Assembly (NCBI GenBank): GCA_943788815.1
Contig: CALSRS010000002.1
Span: forward strand, 1-58,961
Length of the DNA stretch: 58,961 nucleotides
Direction: 5' to 3'
Origin: an uncultured Gammaproteobacteria bacterium
GTDB lineage: Bacteria; Pseudomonadota; Gammaproteobacteria; Eutrophobiales; Eutrophobiaceae
Position numbers and translations under genes: made by a program. Positions 8,504 through 17,890 of the stretch are shown piece after piece; the stretch's first letter is position 1; each line of letters begins with the position of its first letter. The notes below the pieces were generated by a model. It was given only the letters and a program-made list of their open reading frames with translations, made no database searches and was not told the DNA's origin.

Positions 8504-10981
8504 TTAAAGATGACGTCTAAACAAAAATTCTGTATTTGCTTCACCTGTGACAATTTTCTGCAAATCAAATCCCAAATCTTCGCAATAATTTATAACATCA
8601 TCATCATAAACAAACTCCATTGGCCAACCGCCCAGCCAGTCTCTTATATCCGTCATGAAATTCATACCTCGATCTTTCTTATACTCCCACGCTCTTTTAA
8701 TTACTTTCAATATTTTTAACGGTTGAGATTCCATCATGAATCGCCAGATATACCACAGCTCCATCCATCTTCTCTTTATTACACCAGATGACACATATTT
8801 TTTCTTTATACCAAGCCAGAAATCGGGCCCTGGATCGATTTGAACATCGGCTGAATATAAGGCAATGTAAAATATCCCACCTGGCTTGACTCTACTTGCA
8901 GCATTCTCTATTGCATGCCATACATCACCGGTATGATGTAATACCCCCCATGAATATACAATATCGAATAATGAAAGGTTATTCATATACTCATCATCCA
9001 AAACCGAAGCCTGCTCAAATTCCCAATTAGAATGGTCGTGCCTGATATCTCTTAAGTATTTTGTTGCTTTAATAGAAACGGGGTCATAATCAAAACCATG
9101 TACTTGTGTTGCACCTGCATCCAGGGCAGCAAGTGAGTGCAAACCACTACCACACCCAATATCTAAAAATGTTTTATCCTGCAGATTCTGAAGCTCAAGA
9201 AACTTCAGCAAATGTCCTTTTGATTCATCAAGTATCTCTTCACTGTAATTCGCTTTAATGTACGACTCCCAATTTTTGCCAAATTCAAAACGCCGTCCAT
9301 CATTTTCTTTGATAAGATATTTTTGCGTTGATTCATAAATTTCTTCGATACCTGCAGACATCTTCTCCACTGCGAAGTTATTTTTCGCATGTATTTTCCC
9401 TTCTATGCCTGCCTGTTGAAGCCAGGAATTATCATGAATTAATCGATCTAATAATAAAGCAATCTGGTTTGCATCATAGTTTTCGACCACCCAGCCGGTC
9501 ACCTTGTTTATCAATGTTTCAGGGGCGCCTCCTGCCCTGGTTGTAACAACCGGCACTCCCAGCAATTGAGATTCAATTAGCACATTTGGCAATCCTTCTA
9601 ACCTGGAAGTAAGCAAAAAGATATCCATTGCAGATATATGTTCATATGCGTCATAGGTCCTTCCAACAAAATGTATATGATTATTCATACCACTATTCAC
9701 AACTTTCTGTTTTGCAACATCAAGCAATGGACCATCTCCAACCATCAGGAAATGAATATCTGGATCCAGATCATGAAGTCTTGTTGCTATATCCAGCCAT
9801 AGCATAGGATTTTTTTCTTCAGAAAAACGGATTACAGTACCAATAACTGGACTTGTGTCCGGGATTTCATATTTCGTCTTTAATCTCGAATTGCCTGATA
9901 CATTATTTTCTTTAAATTCATCTGCATTGACATTAAACCCATTATGAATAACCCTGATTGTTTTTTCAGGTAACGCAAGCCATTTCTCATATTCCCTTGC
10001 TCCCGCATGACTATTATTAATCAGGGTTACGCCAGACTGTTTTGCCAGCCAACAGTATGCTTCTCGCATATACGGTTGATGAAAAGCAAAATGGTATGGA
10101 GGAAGACTCCTTAAGCCAAGTATAATCTTTGGAACACCAGCTAAGACCGCAGCTATGCCTCCACTAACACAGACACTATCCAGCCAGAAATGAGCTGTTT
10201 GTGGTGAATTATTTACAGGCATTCCAGCATACAGTGATACTTTATCCCTTAGAGATGTGGGCAATATACTGATCTGAGTTTGAAATAATGTCCTGAGCTC
10301 TTCATCCATGATAAATGATTGACTGTTTATAGTTAATGTCTCGACATTTATTCTTTCAAGTTCACCAATAAAGAACCTATCTGAATCACTGGACAAAAAC
10401 TCACAAAAAACTTTAACATCCTTATTTTTTGCTAATGATGTAACTGTCATTATCAATTGGCGTTCAGAACCGCCTGGCCCAAGGCTGCCTATTGCATGTA
10501 TTATTCCAGAGTATTTTTCATTTAATGTTATTGGACTGAAATACTTATCATACTTATTAAATGCGCGACGATAATGAATATTGGCAACATCAAATAGAGA
10601 ACTAAATATCAGGTTTGCAATCAGCGTTTTAATATTAGGTCTGGATTTATGCTCTGCAAGTAAATGACGGTAATCTAATGAACGATTCCAGAGAATTAGA
10701 TAAATTTTCCTTACTACGATATAAAATATAAAAAATATTCCGAATATCAGACTATCTATCTTAAGCCATAATTTGAGCAGTCTAACACCAAAATATTTTA
10801 CAAAAAAACCTGGCTCGCTACCTTCCCTAACTATAAGTAGCTTATATTTTTGCTGGTAATTGTTTTTTGTTTCATGATATGTACGAACTATTATTTGTAA
10901 AAAAAAGTGGCCATAAGGGTACAGAATATTCCTTACACTATAAGGAATAACATTCCTTATGATTTTTCGAAATCTACTCAT
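8504..10981 (-). CDS. Bifunctional GT4 glycosyltransferase / class I SAM methyltransferase fusion
   Basis: 825-residue fusion. Residues 1-150 include a basic start and one strongly hydrophobic stretch (about 76-98), probably a membrane anchor. A GT-B domain follows, with GSLGPGGSERQL near 164-175 and the donor motif EGLPNVLIES near 460. The C-terminal 230 residues form a class I methyltransferase: motif I reads FLDIGCGSGLHSLA near 605, with a downstream DIVYSWGVLHHTGD segment and KPGG. In Wzm/Wzt systems the non-reducing end is often capped by methylation, which sets chain length and is recognised by the Wzt C-terminal domain. Joining a transferase and a methyltransferase in one chain suits an extend-then-cap enzyme, but that role is inference. 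Single-frame continuity argues against an artefactual fusion. Confidence 0.85.
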   Translation of the reverse strand: MSRFRKIIRNVIPYSVRNILYPYGHFFLQIIVRTYHETKNNYQQKYKLLIVREGSEPGFFVKYFGVRLLKLWLKIDSLIFGIFFIFYIVVRKIYLILWNRSLDYRHLLAEHKSRPNIKTLIANLIFSSLFDVANIHYRRAFNKYDKYFSPITLNEKYSGIIHAIGSLGPGGSERQLIMTVTSLAKNKDVKVFCEFLSSDSDRFFIGELERINVETLTINSQSFIMDEELRTLFQTQISILPTSLRDKVSLYAGMPVNNSPQTAHFWLDSVCVSGGIAAVLAGVPKIILGLRSLPPYHFAFHQPYMREAYCWLAKQSGVTLINNSHAGAREYEKWLALPEKTIRVIHNGFNVNADEFKENNVSGNSRLKTKYEIPDTSPVIGTVIRFSEEKNPMLWLDIATRLHDLDPDIHFLMVGDGPLLDVAKQKVVNSGMNNHIHFVGRTYDAYEHISAMDIFLLTSRLEGLPNVLIESQLLGVPVVTTRAGGAPETLINKVTGWVVENYDANQIALLLDRLIHDNSWLQQAGIEGKIHAKNNFAVEKMSAGIEEIYESTQKYLIKENDGRRFEFGKNWESYIKANYSEEILDESKGHLLKFLELQNLQDKTFLDIGCGSGLHSLAALDAGATQVHGFDYDPVSIKATKYLRDIRHDHSNWEFEQASVLDDEYMNNLSLFDIVYSWGVLHHTGDVWHAIENAASRVKPGGIFYIALYSADVQIDPGPDFWLGIKKKYVSSGVIKRRWMELWYIWRFMMESQPLKILKVIKRAWEYKKDRGMNFMTDIRDWLGGWPMEFVYDDDVINYCEDLGFDLQKIVTGEANTEFLFRRHL

Positions 10982-11048
10982 GCTTTTACCAATAAAATAC
11001 TTATGATCAATTAAATATTAAGCATGAAAGTATCAGATAAAATAGCAA

Positions 11049-11849
11049 TTAATCATTTAAGGTACTATTCCTGCCCAGGTATAGTAAATTCTGTTCTCCA
11101 CCTGTTTTAACCGATATGTTTTGCCTGATTTCATTTAAAAAAGATGGTGACGCTCCGTTTTCACTTTGACTCCACATTTTATCGCCCGGCAAAAAAATAT
11201 GATCGTTGAGTTCCACCTGGTGAGATACTATTTCTTCGATCCCATATTTAGCGAGCAATCCTTTTAATGACTGCTCTGTAAATGATCGAACATGCTGCCA
11301 TCTGTGAAAAAGAAGATTACTCTCTGGACAATACGACATATTCATTTCCAGATCTTCATTATTCGGGGTGGTAACAACAAGCACACCACCTGGTTTCAGT
11401 AAACTTACAATCTGAATCAAGGTCTCGTCTAATTCTTCATCAAGAATATGTTCTATTACTTCAGCCATGATTATCACATCAAAGGTCTCGTCTGAATTTT
11501 TGTCAATTGTCCCTAGAAAATTATCATGCTGATTCAAGTTCTGTTTTATTACTTTTTGACGCTCGTTTGAGTCTTCATAAGCTGCTGTTAAATAACCCCG
11601 CTCACAAAGTAATTTGATCAGATCACCATCACCCGCACCAAAATCCAGTATTCTTCCATCACCAGGTAATTCATGTTCAATTGTAAGGATCAGACTTTTT
11701 CCCACTTGTCTGGAAAATCCAAGATCCAACAACCTGGTATGGGAGAGTCCATCCCAGAATTTCCTGACGAGTTCGGGAGTCCATTTTAATTTTTGTGGCT
11801 TCATATGAATATCACCATAATTCTCACCTGCTTTTATACTATCACTCAT
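11049..11849 (-). CDS. Class I SAM-dependent methyltransferase
   Basis: 266 residues. Motif I is ILDFGAGDGDLIKLL; the acidic motif is followed by FDVIIMAEVIEHI (the VIEH form seen in UbiG/COQ3-type methyltransferases) and by LKPGGVLVVTTPN. It probably methylates a sugar hydroxyl or a terminal group of the polysaccharide. The start ATG overlaps the stop of the TylF-type gene by 4 bp (ATGA), which indicates translational coupling. A 67-bp gap separates it from the fusion gene. The acceptor is unknown. Confidence 0.85.
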   Translation of the reverse strand: MSDSIKAGENYGDIHMKPQKLKWTPELVRKFWDGLSHTRLLDLGFSRQVGKSLILTIEHELPGDGRILDFGAGDGDLIKLLCERGYLTAAYEDSNERQKVIKQNLNQHDNFLGTIDKNSDETFDVIIMAEVIEHILDEELDETLIQIVSLLKPGGVLVVTTPNNEDLEMNMSYCPESNLLFHRWQHVRSFTEQSLKGLLAKYGIEEIVSHQVELNDHIFLPGDKMWSQSENGASPSFLNEIRQNISVKTGGEQNLLYLGRNSTLND

Positions 11850-12733
11850 TTTTTGATTACTAAGCCTTGTCCTGTGGGCAAAGAAACTATTGATTCAGGT
11901 TTGTTTTTAAAATATTCATCAGCTGCAGTCTTTGCTCCGGGACAGGATTTAAACCCATAATCATCCATTAATACTATCCCCTGACTTACCATTCTCGAAT
12001 AAAAATAATTCAATGTTTGGTAAGTCGGCTCATAAAGATCAACATCAATATGTAAAAAACATATTTCATCGCCGGAATAATCTTGAAATACCTTTGGTAT
12101 CCAGCCTTTGTATACTTTGAAGTTTTGGTATTGATTCAGTCCAGCCATTAGAATTTTTTCTGAAGACTGCAATGCACCTTCTACCCAATAATCACCATCT
12201 TTATCACCAGGTTGAGATAGTCCTTCAAATGAATCAAACAAATGGACGGTCTTGTCTGAATCATTAAATGCTTTACACATTAACGATGCGCTGGCACCTT
12301 TATATGCGCCACTTTCTACCAAATCACCTTCAAGGCTAAAAACGAGTTTTAACAACTGGTTTAGAGTAAATTTTCTATCAAGTGAGTGCCAATTTTCTGG
12401 GTCCATGAATTTCTCGTAATATTCAAGAAACTCTCTATCTTCCAGGAATAATTTTCCAAACTCACTGAATTTATATTTAGGATAAACAGCCATGGTAAAT
12501 ATCTCAGCCATCTGAAACCTGACATATTCATTATCAAGGTTATCCTTTTCTCGTAACAACAGAGATTTTATTTTTTTCACATCGTCGGCGGACATTAATT
12601 TAAACAAGTCATTAAGCAAGTCCATATCCGCATCGTCATTATTGTAATTGCTGGAGCCATCACAACCACTAATTGCAAATTGCTCTACGCCGGCAATCCT
12701 GGAGAAAAATTTCCTTAATTCATTCAAAAACAT
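11846..12733 (-). CDS. TylF/MycF-type (macrocin O-) methyltransferase
   Basis: 295 residues with the hallmarks of the TylF/MycF family of metal-dependent sugar O-methyltransferases: GDLVESGAYKGASASLM for SAM binding, HLFDSFEGL, the metal-site segment LHIDVDLYEPTYQTL, then MDDYG and PGAKTAADEYF. Family members methylate deoxysugar hydroxyls in macrolides and are common in polysaccharide loci. It lies 2 bp after wzt and overlaps the following methyltransferase by 4 bp. Two methyltransferase genes directly behind the exporter fit a polymer whose O-methylation is read by Wzt. The N-terminal 80 residues are not part of the recognisable catalytic fold. Confidence 0.88.
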   Translation of the reverse strand: MFLNELRKFFSRIAGVEQFAISGCDGSSNYNNDDADMDLLNDLFKLMSADDVKKIKSLLLREKDNLDNEYVRFQMAEIFTMAVYPKYKFSEFGKLFLEDREFLEYYEKFMDPENWHSLDRKFTLNQLLKLVFSLEGDLVESGAYKGASASLMCKAFNDSDKTVHLFDSFEGLSQPGDKDGDYWVEGALQSSEKILMAGLNQYQNFKVYKGWIPKVFQDYSGDEICFLHIDVDLYEPTYQTLNYFYSRMVSQGIVLMDDYGFKSCPGAKTAADEYFKNKPESIVSLPTGQGLVIKK

Positions 12734-12735
12734 GC

Positions 12736-14028
12736 TTAATTTTTCTCTAAGGTCTGAATGTTAAACTGCGACTGTAAATTCACAACTGAAGTTGTAAATA
12801 TCTTATTCGTACCAGCAACACTGAATCTAATCGCGTCCTCAATAAAATCTATTTTCTCTCCATCTTTATCATGGGCAACACCCAGAGTTATAAAATATTC
12901 TCCCGCTGCCAGCCACATTTTTGCTTTTATAGTGACATTAAACTGTTCACCTGTTTTTGATGTGTATGGATTATCATCATTAGAGATATTAGTCATTCCC
13001 CATAATACTGTCCCGCGCTTATCCTTAATCGCAAAACCGCAGGAAATATCATCTATATCCATTAGCGTGTTCACGTCCATTTCCAGCTTAAAATCTGCCC
13101 CGGACATCATATTGCTCAAAACATTTCCCGCTAGATCATATAAGCCCCAATCCTTTATCTTAGCCTTATTATTTCCATATCGGACATTCTGTTTATTCTG
13201 GATATTTTTATCCGCAGATTCACCATTTATCGAATAGCTTGCGCTCTGAACATTATTTAACTGGCCAGCAGTGATATTATTTTTGATATTTTCACTTCCA
13301 CCAAACAGTAGATTTTGATATTCCTCGGTAATTTTCTTTGGCTCACCTTCAGAATAAATTTGTCCGGATTCTAGGATAACTGCCCTGTCACAAAGGGAAG
13401 TAATTGTATTACTATCATGGGTTACCAACAGAATAGTAGCGTCTTTTTTGCTTAAGTTTCTCATCCAGGAAATACATTTTTTCTGAAATTTTGCATCACC
13501 TACTGACAGGGCCTCATCAACGATTAATATATCCGGCTCAACACTGATAGCAGTGCTAAATGTCAGTCTTGCCTGCATGCCGGTAGAATAAGTTTTAAAA
13601 GGCTGATCAATGACATCATTTAGTTCACTGAAGTTAATTATTTCATGTAACCTGGAATTAACTTCTGCTCGCGTCAACCCCATGCAAAATCCACCCATGA
13701 ATATATTCTCCCTGCCTGTGTACTCAGGATGAAATCCCGTGCCTAACTCCAGAATTGAACTTATCCGCCCATTTACCTCAAGTTCACCACTAGTACTTTC
13801 CAACGTGCCGGCGATTATCTTAAGAAGAGTACTCTTGCCTGCCCCATTCCTCCCCATTATTCCAACTATCTCACCACGTTTAACAGTTAAGTTTATATCT
13901 TCCAATGCCTGCTTACTTATATGCCTGGATTTTTCAAACATCAATTCAAGTAAGGGATCTGCAGGATGCGAAAATATCCTGTATTTCTTTCCCAGATTTA
14001 TTATTCTGATTGCATCATGACCGGTCAT
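12736..14028 (-). CDS. wzt: O-antigen/polysaccharide ABC exporter ATP-binding protein with C-terminal carbohydrate-binding domain
   Basis: 430-residue ATPase of a Wzm/Wzt exporter. Residues 1-240 form the nucleotide-binding domain: Walker A GRNGAGKST (59-67), signature YSTGMQ (147-152) and Walker B ILIVDEA (167-173). From about 250 to 430 a second, beta-rich domain resembles Wzt_C, which in O8/O9a-type systems binds the modified non-reducing terminus of the glycan. Presence of this domain suggests capped-chain recognition rather than a bare ATPase. The start ATG overlaps the wzm stop by one base (TAATG). The methyltransferases that could make the cap follow immediately. Confidence 0.93.
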   Translation of the reverse strand: MTGHDAIRIINLGKKYRIFSHPADPLLELMFEKSRHISKQALEDINLTVKRGEIVGIMGRNGAGKSTLLKIIAGTLESTSGELEVNGRISSILELGTGFHPEYTGRENIFMGGFCMGLTRAEVNSRLHEIINFSELNDVIDQPFKTYSTGMQARLTFSTAISVEPDILIVDEALSVGDAKFQKKCISWMRNLSKKDATILLVTHDSNTITSLCDRAVILESGQIYSEGEPKKITEEYQNLLFGGSENIKNNITAGQLNNVQSASYSINGESADKNIQNKQNVRYGNNKAKIKDWGLYDLAGNVLSNMMSGADFKLEMDVNTLMDIDDISCGFAIKDKRGTVLWGMTNISNDDNPYTSKTGEQFNVTIKAKMWLAAGEYFITLGVAHDKDGEKIDFIEDAIRFSVAGTNKIFTTSVVNLQSQFNIQTLEKN

Positions 14029-14828
14029 TAAAGATTATCCCCAAGTGTACCTTTACTCCGCTCAAAAATATTCAACCCAACGATAAACACCAATACACTC
14101 TCCAGAGGAAAAACCACCCATGCCACTGGATGCTCTATAGAGCCATAAAACAAGAGATCCTGCCAACACCAAACAGCATAACTAAATGGATTAAACACAA
14201 ATATCCATTGTAATATTTCCGGAGTGGCACTTGGGTTATACAATATGGGCTGTGCAAATAAATTGGCCGAGTTAAATACGATAATCAAATCTCTGATATC
14301 TTTAAGAAAGACACCAAAAACTGAAAATATAAATGCAATTCCTACCATTGCAATTACCTGAATTAAGATGAGGACAGGCAAAGCTAAACTAAACAATGAC
14401 AAGTTTCCTTTGAACGTACTAAAACCAATGGCAAAAACCAAGCCGCCTGCATATGGTAATAGACTGGCGATGGCAGTTTTTACTGGCAATACTTCTACTG
14501 GAAATACAATTTGTTTAACCAGGCTAGCATGAGTTAATAGTATTGCTGGTGAACGTGAAAGTATGTCCTGGAATGCTAACCAGCATATTACCCCAGCAAG
14601 AATATTGGTTGAAAAATCTGTCTGGATGCTCCCCAAAGAAAACCTTGCTGGAAAGACATAGGCGAACAGGACCGCATATAAGCTCATAAGTAAGACAGGA
14701 TGCCCGAATGACCAAATCACACCGATCACCTGACCCGTGTGTCGATCTTTCAATTCTCTACGCACTAACTCCATGATTAATTCATGACGAGAAGAGAATA
14801 AATTTATTACCTTAAAAATTAACTTCAT
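14028..14828 (-). CDS. wzm: O-antigen/polysaccharide ABC exporter permease
   Basis: 266-residue ABC-2-type membrane protein with about six hydrophobic segments. The N-terminal MELVRRELKDRHTGQVIG stretch is the amphipathic interfacial region typical of Wzm/TagG/KpsM permeases. It forms the transmembrane channel that passes undecaprenyl-linked polysaccharide to the periplasm, powered by the ATPase encoded next (1-bp overlap). Its start overlaps the stop of the asparagine-synthase-like gene by 4 bp (ATGA). Presence of Wzm/Wzt, and absence of Wzx and Wzy in the window, places the polymer in the ABC-dependent pathway. Confidence 0.92.
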   Translation of the reverse strand: MKLIFKVINLFSSRHELIMELVRRELKDRHTGQVIGVIWSFGHPVLLMSLYAVLFAYVFPARFSLGSIQTDFSTNILAGVICWLAFQDILSRSPAILLTHASLVKQIVFPVEVLPVKTAIASLLPYAGGLVFAIGFSTFKGNLSLFSLALPVLILIQVIAMVGIAFIFSVFGVFLKDIRDLIIVFNSANLFAQPILYNPSATPEILQWIFVFNPFSYAVWCWQDLLFYGSIEHPVAWVVFPLESVLVFIVGLNIFERSKGTLGDNL

Positions 14829-16768
14829 AATGCTACATCTGGATTATTATCAAGCCAGGCTTGAAGCATAAGGACGTTCCATAATGGATAGCCCCAGTTT
14901 TCCCCCTTTAGGTGACGCTGCCATTTATCAATAATTGGGGCAGATTTCAACAAACCTTGCTCATCTAATCGATCTTTATTTAAAAGAGATTCTGCCCAAT
15001 CTTTCAATGGTCCTCGAATCCATTGGTCGAATGGAACGCCGAAACCCATTTTGGGACGATCTATAAGGTGCCTGGGTAGGCGCTTGTACAATAATTGTCT
15101 CAAGGCCCATTTGCCCTGGCCATTTCGTATTTTCATATTGATGGGTAACCCCCATGAAAATTCAACTAGCCTGTGATCCAGGAGTGGCACCCGCGCTTCA
15201 AGAGAAACACTCATACTCGCCCTGTCTACTTTGGTTAATATGTCATCTGGAAGGTAAGTCAACGTATCTAGCAATTGCATACGATCCAGAAAATTAGGAA
15301 AAATTGACTTCATTGAAGGATCCCACAAAAGGCCTTTGTGTTCTTTTGCATCAAGGACCAATTCATCTGGTGGGTCCCAGTGACTAATCATCCTCATATA
15401 CATGGAGTCGGGGTCACTCGTTAGTATAGCGTTTGCATATTTATGAATTTTCATACCCATTTGAGGTCTGCGTAGTGCACTAGGCATGTATTTTGTAACG
15501 TTATCCCACATTGATGTAGAACCACTCAGCAGCAATCTTGCTAATTGTTTTCGAATATAATATGGCGCTATCGTTGCCTGATTCCACATCTTCAATCCGT
15601 CCGTATACCGATTATAACCAGCAAATAATTCATCACCTCCATCGCCTGACAAAACTACGGTGACGTGAGATCGCGTTAATTCGGATAACAATAAGGTCGG
15701 TAGTTGAGATGAATCTGCAAATGGCTCGTCATAAAAAGTAGGGATTTTAGTTATTAATTCAACTGCTTGTTCAGGCTCGGCATATAACTCTGTATGTTTT
15801 GTATTTAAATGCTCAGCAATTAATTTCGCATATTTTGCCTCGTTAAAATCATCATCATTAAATCCAATCGTAAATGTCTGCACTTGGTTATCACACTGCT
15901 CAGTTAACAGTGCTGTCACGAGTGAAGAGTCAATTCCGCCGGACAGTAAAGTGCCTAATGACACATCTGATACCAGACGTCTTCTCACAGAATCTGACAG
16001 GAGCTCATCGAGCTCACTCAACATTTGGTTTTCATCAACATCTGTTCTATTGGAAATATTTTCTGCTGCGATACTTACAAGATCCCAATAACGATTCACT
16101 GTTACATTTCCATCACCTGTTATTTTCAATATCGTTCCAGGCTCAAGTTTGCGAACATCCTCGTAGATAGAAAATGGACTTGGGATATAATTGTGGCGCA
16201 TGAAACTCGATACCGACCCCCTATCTATACGTGCCTGCCACCCGGGTGTTTGACGTAGCGCCTTAAGTTCTGATCCAAATACCAGTTTCTTGTTAAATGA
16301 CCCCCAGTACAATGGTTTTATGCCCAGCCTGTCTCTAACCAGATAAAGGACATGATCTCTTCGATCATATAAGGCAAAGGCGAACATCCCGATAAATTTT
16401 TTCACAGCATTCTCAACACCCCATTGAGCACATGCTTCCAGAACAACCTCCGTGTCAGATCTTCCTTTAACAACCCTGCCTTTACCTGCCAACTCACCAG
16501 CTATTTCAGTATGCGAATAAATCTCACCGTTATAAACAATGACATAACGTTTACATGATGAAATCATAGGTTGCGCACCTGACGGGGAAAGATCTCTAAT
16601 AGCAAGTCGACAATGACCCAAGCCTATCCCTTTCGTTTGATCAAACCAGATATTGCTGGAATCGGGACCACGGTGACTCAACACTTTTGTCATTTTATCT
16701 AATGTCGATTGAAATACGTCCGCATCCCAAACCGGTTCATTTAGAAAAACGCCAGAAAATCCACACAT
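14825..16768 (-). CDS. asnB: Asparagine synthase-like glutamine amidotransferase
   Basis: 647 residues, full length for the class-II glutamine amidotransferase/AsnB family. Cys2 (MCGFSG) is the glutaminase nucleophile; the synthetase domain has the PP-loop LLSGGIDSSLV near residue 270. Although it matches asparagine synthase, its position between rmlB and wzm resembles WbpS of Pseudomonas O-antigen loci, thought to amidate N-acetylgalactosaminuronic acid. The cluster also encodes uronic-acid-forming dehydrogenases, so amidation of a uronic acid carboxylate is plausible. Ordinary asparagine synthesis cannot be excluded from sequence. Confidence 0.9.
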   Translation of the reverse strand: MCGFSGVFLNEPVWDADVFQSTLDKMTKVLSHRGPDSSNIWFDQTKGIGLGHCRLAIRDLSPSGAQPMISSCKRYVIVYNGEIYSHTEIAGELAGKGRVVKGRSDTEVVLEACAQWGVENAVKKFIGMFAFALYDRRDHVLYLVRDRLGIKPLYWGSFNKKLVFGSELKALRQTPGWQARIDRGSVSSFMRHNYIPSPFSIYEDVRKLEPGTILKITGDGNVTVNRYWDLVSIAAENISNRTDVDENQMLSELDELLSDSVRRRLVSDVSLGTLLSGGIDSSLVTALLTEQCDNQVQTFTIGFNDDDFNEAKYAKLIAEHLNTKHTELYAEPEQAVELITKIPTFYDEPFADSSQLPTLLLSELTRSHVTVVLSGDGGDELFAGYNRYTDGLKMWNQATIAPYYIRKQLARLLLSGSTSMWDNVTKYMPSALRRPQMGMKIHKYANAILTSDPDSMYMRMISHWDPPDELVLDAKEHKGLLWDPSMKSIFPNFLDRMQLLDTLTYLPDDILTKVDRASMSVSLEARVPLLDHRLVEFSWGLPINMKIRNGQGKWALRQLLYKRLPRHLIDRPKMGFGVPFDQWIRGPLKDWAESLLNKDRLDEQGLLKSAPIIDKWQRHLKGENWGYPLWNVLMLQAWLDNNPDVAL

Positions 16769-16792
16769 CTATTTATCCATGCCTAAACTCAT

Positions 16793-17890
16793 TTATCTGA
16801 CGTCGTAATTGGCGCTAATCCAATCCTGATAAGAACCGTCTTTGACTGCGCCCACCCATTCATTATTTGACAGGTACCACTCAATGGTCTTTTTTATACC
16901 TGTCTGGAATGATTCTTTTGGCTGCCAAGCCAGATCATTCTCAATTTTCGTCGTATCGATTGCATATCGCTGATCATGCCCAGGTCGGTCCGCCACAAAC
17001 GTAATCAATTCTTCATAACGGCCATTAGATGAAGGTGCCATCTCATCCAGCATCTTACAAATTGTTTTTACCAACTCCAGATTGGTAATTTCATTATCAC
17101 CACCAATATTGTAGGTTTCCCCTGGTGTGCCATTGAGCAATGTAGTGAAGATTGCATCACAATGATCTGAAACATATAACCAGTCGCGGATATTCATACC
17201 ATCGCCATATATGGGTAGAGATTTCCATTCCAGGCAATTGGCGATAACCAGTGGTATCAATTTCTCAGGATATTGATATGGGCCATAATTATTTGAACAA
17301 TTCGTCGTCAACACGGGCAGACCATAGGTGTGATGATATGCTCGAACAAAATGATCAGAAGCTGCTTTAGATGCCGAATACGGGCTGTTTGGCTCGTATA
17401 GTTTTAATTCTGTAAATTTTGGATCATTAATCTCTAATGAGCCATATACCTCATCCGTTGAAACGTGTAAAAAACGAAATTTCTTTTTATTATTTTCCGG
17501 TGTCGTTACCCAGTATCGATAACTTTCATCAAGCAGCCGAAAGGTTCCTACCACATTGGTTTCTACAAAAACTTCTGGACCAGCGATAGAACGATCCACA
17601 TGACTTTCTGCTGCAAAATTAATTACAGCATCGGGTTGGTGTTTTTCAAGTAATCCCTTAACTAATTCCCTGTCACCGATATTTCCTTTAATAAAAATAT
17701 GCCTACGATCATCTTTCAGGCTTGCCAAATTCATCATATTTCCTGAATAAGCTAGCAAATCCAGATTGATAATTTTACCTGGGTATTTCTCTAGCCAGTT
17801 AAGTACAAAATTAGAACCGATAAATCCTGCCCCACCGGTTACTAAGAGAGTCTCATAGATATCCAAATTTTTATTCAAGGTTCTTCTCAC
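16793..17890 (-). CDS. rmlB: dTDP-glucose 4,6-dehydratase
   Basis: 365-residue extended SDR converting dTDP-glucose to dTDP-4-keto-6-deoxyglucose. Motifs are VTGGAGFIGSNFV for NAD binding, HVSTDEVYGSL with the catalytic Thr-Asp-Glu, and YSASKAASDHFVRAYHHTYG with the Tyr/Lys pair, followed by NNYGPYQYPEKLIPL; all are diagnostic of RmlB. The start used is GTG at 17890, overlapping the regulator gene by 20 bp. In-frame TTG codons a few residues later are possible and would remove part of an unusually long N-terminus. No rmlA, rmlC or rmlD is in the window, so the fate of its product is open (rhamnose via genes elsewhere, or another deoxysugar). Confidence 0.93.
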   Translation of the reverse strand: MRRTLNKNLDIYETLLVTGGAGFIGSNFVLNWLEKYPGKIINLDLLAYSGNMMNLASLKDDRRHIFIKGNIGDRELVKGLLEKHQPDAVINFAAESHVDRSIAGPEVFVETNVVGTFRLLDESYRYWVTTPENNKKKFRFLHVSTDEVYGSLEINDPKFTELKLYEPNSPYSASKAASDHFVRAYHHTYGLPVLTTNCSNNYGPYQYPEKLIPLVIANCLEWKSLPIYGDGMNIRDWLYVSDHCDAIFTTLLNGTPGETYNIGGDNEITNLELVKTICKMLDEMAPSSNGRYEELITFVADRPGHDQRYAIDTTKIENDLAWQPKESFQTGIKKTIEWYLSNNEWVGAVKDGSYQDWISANYDVR

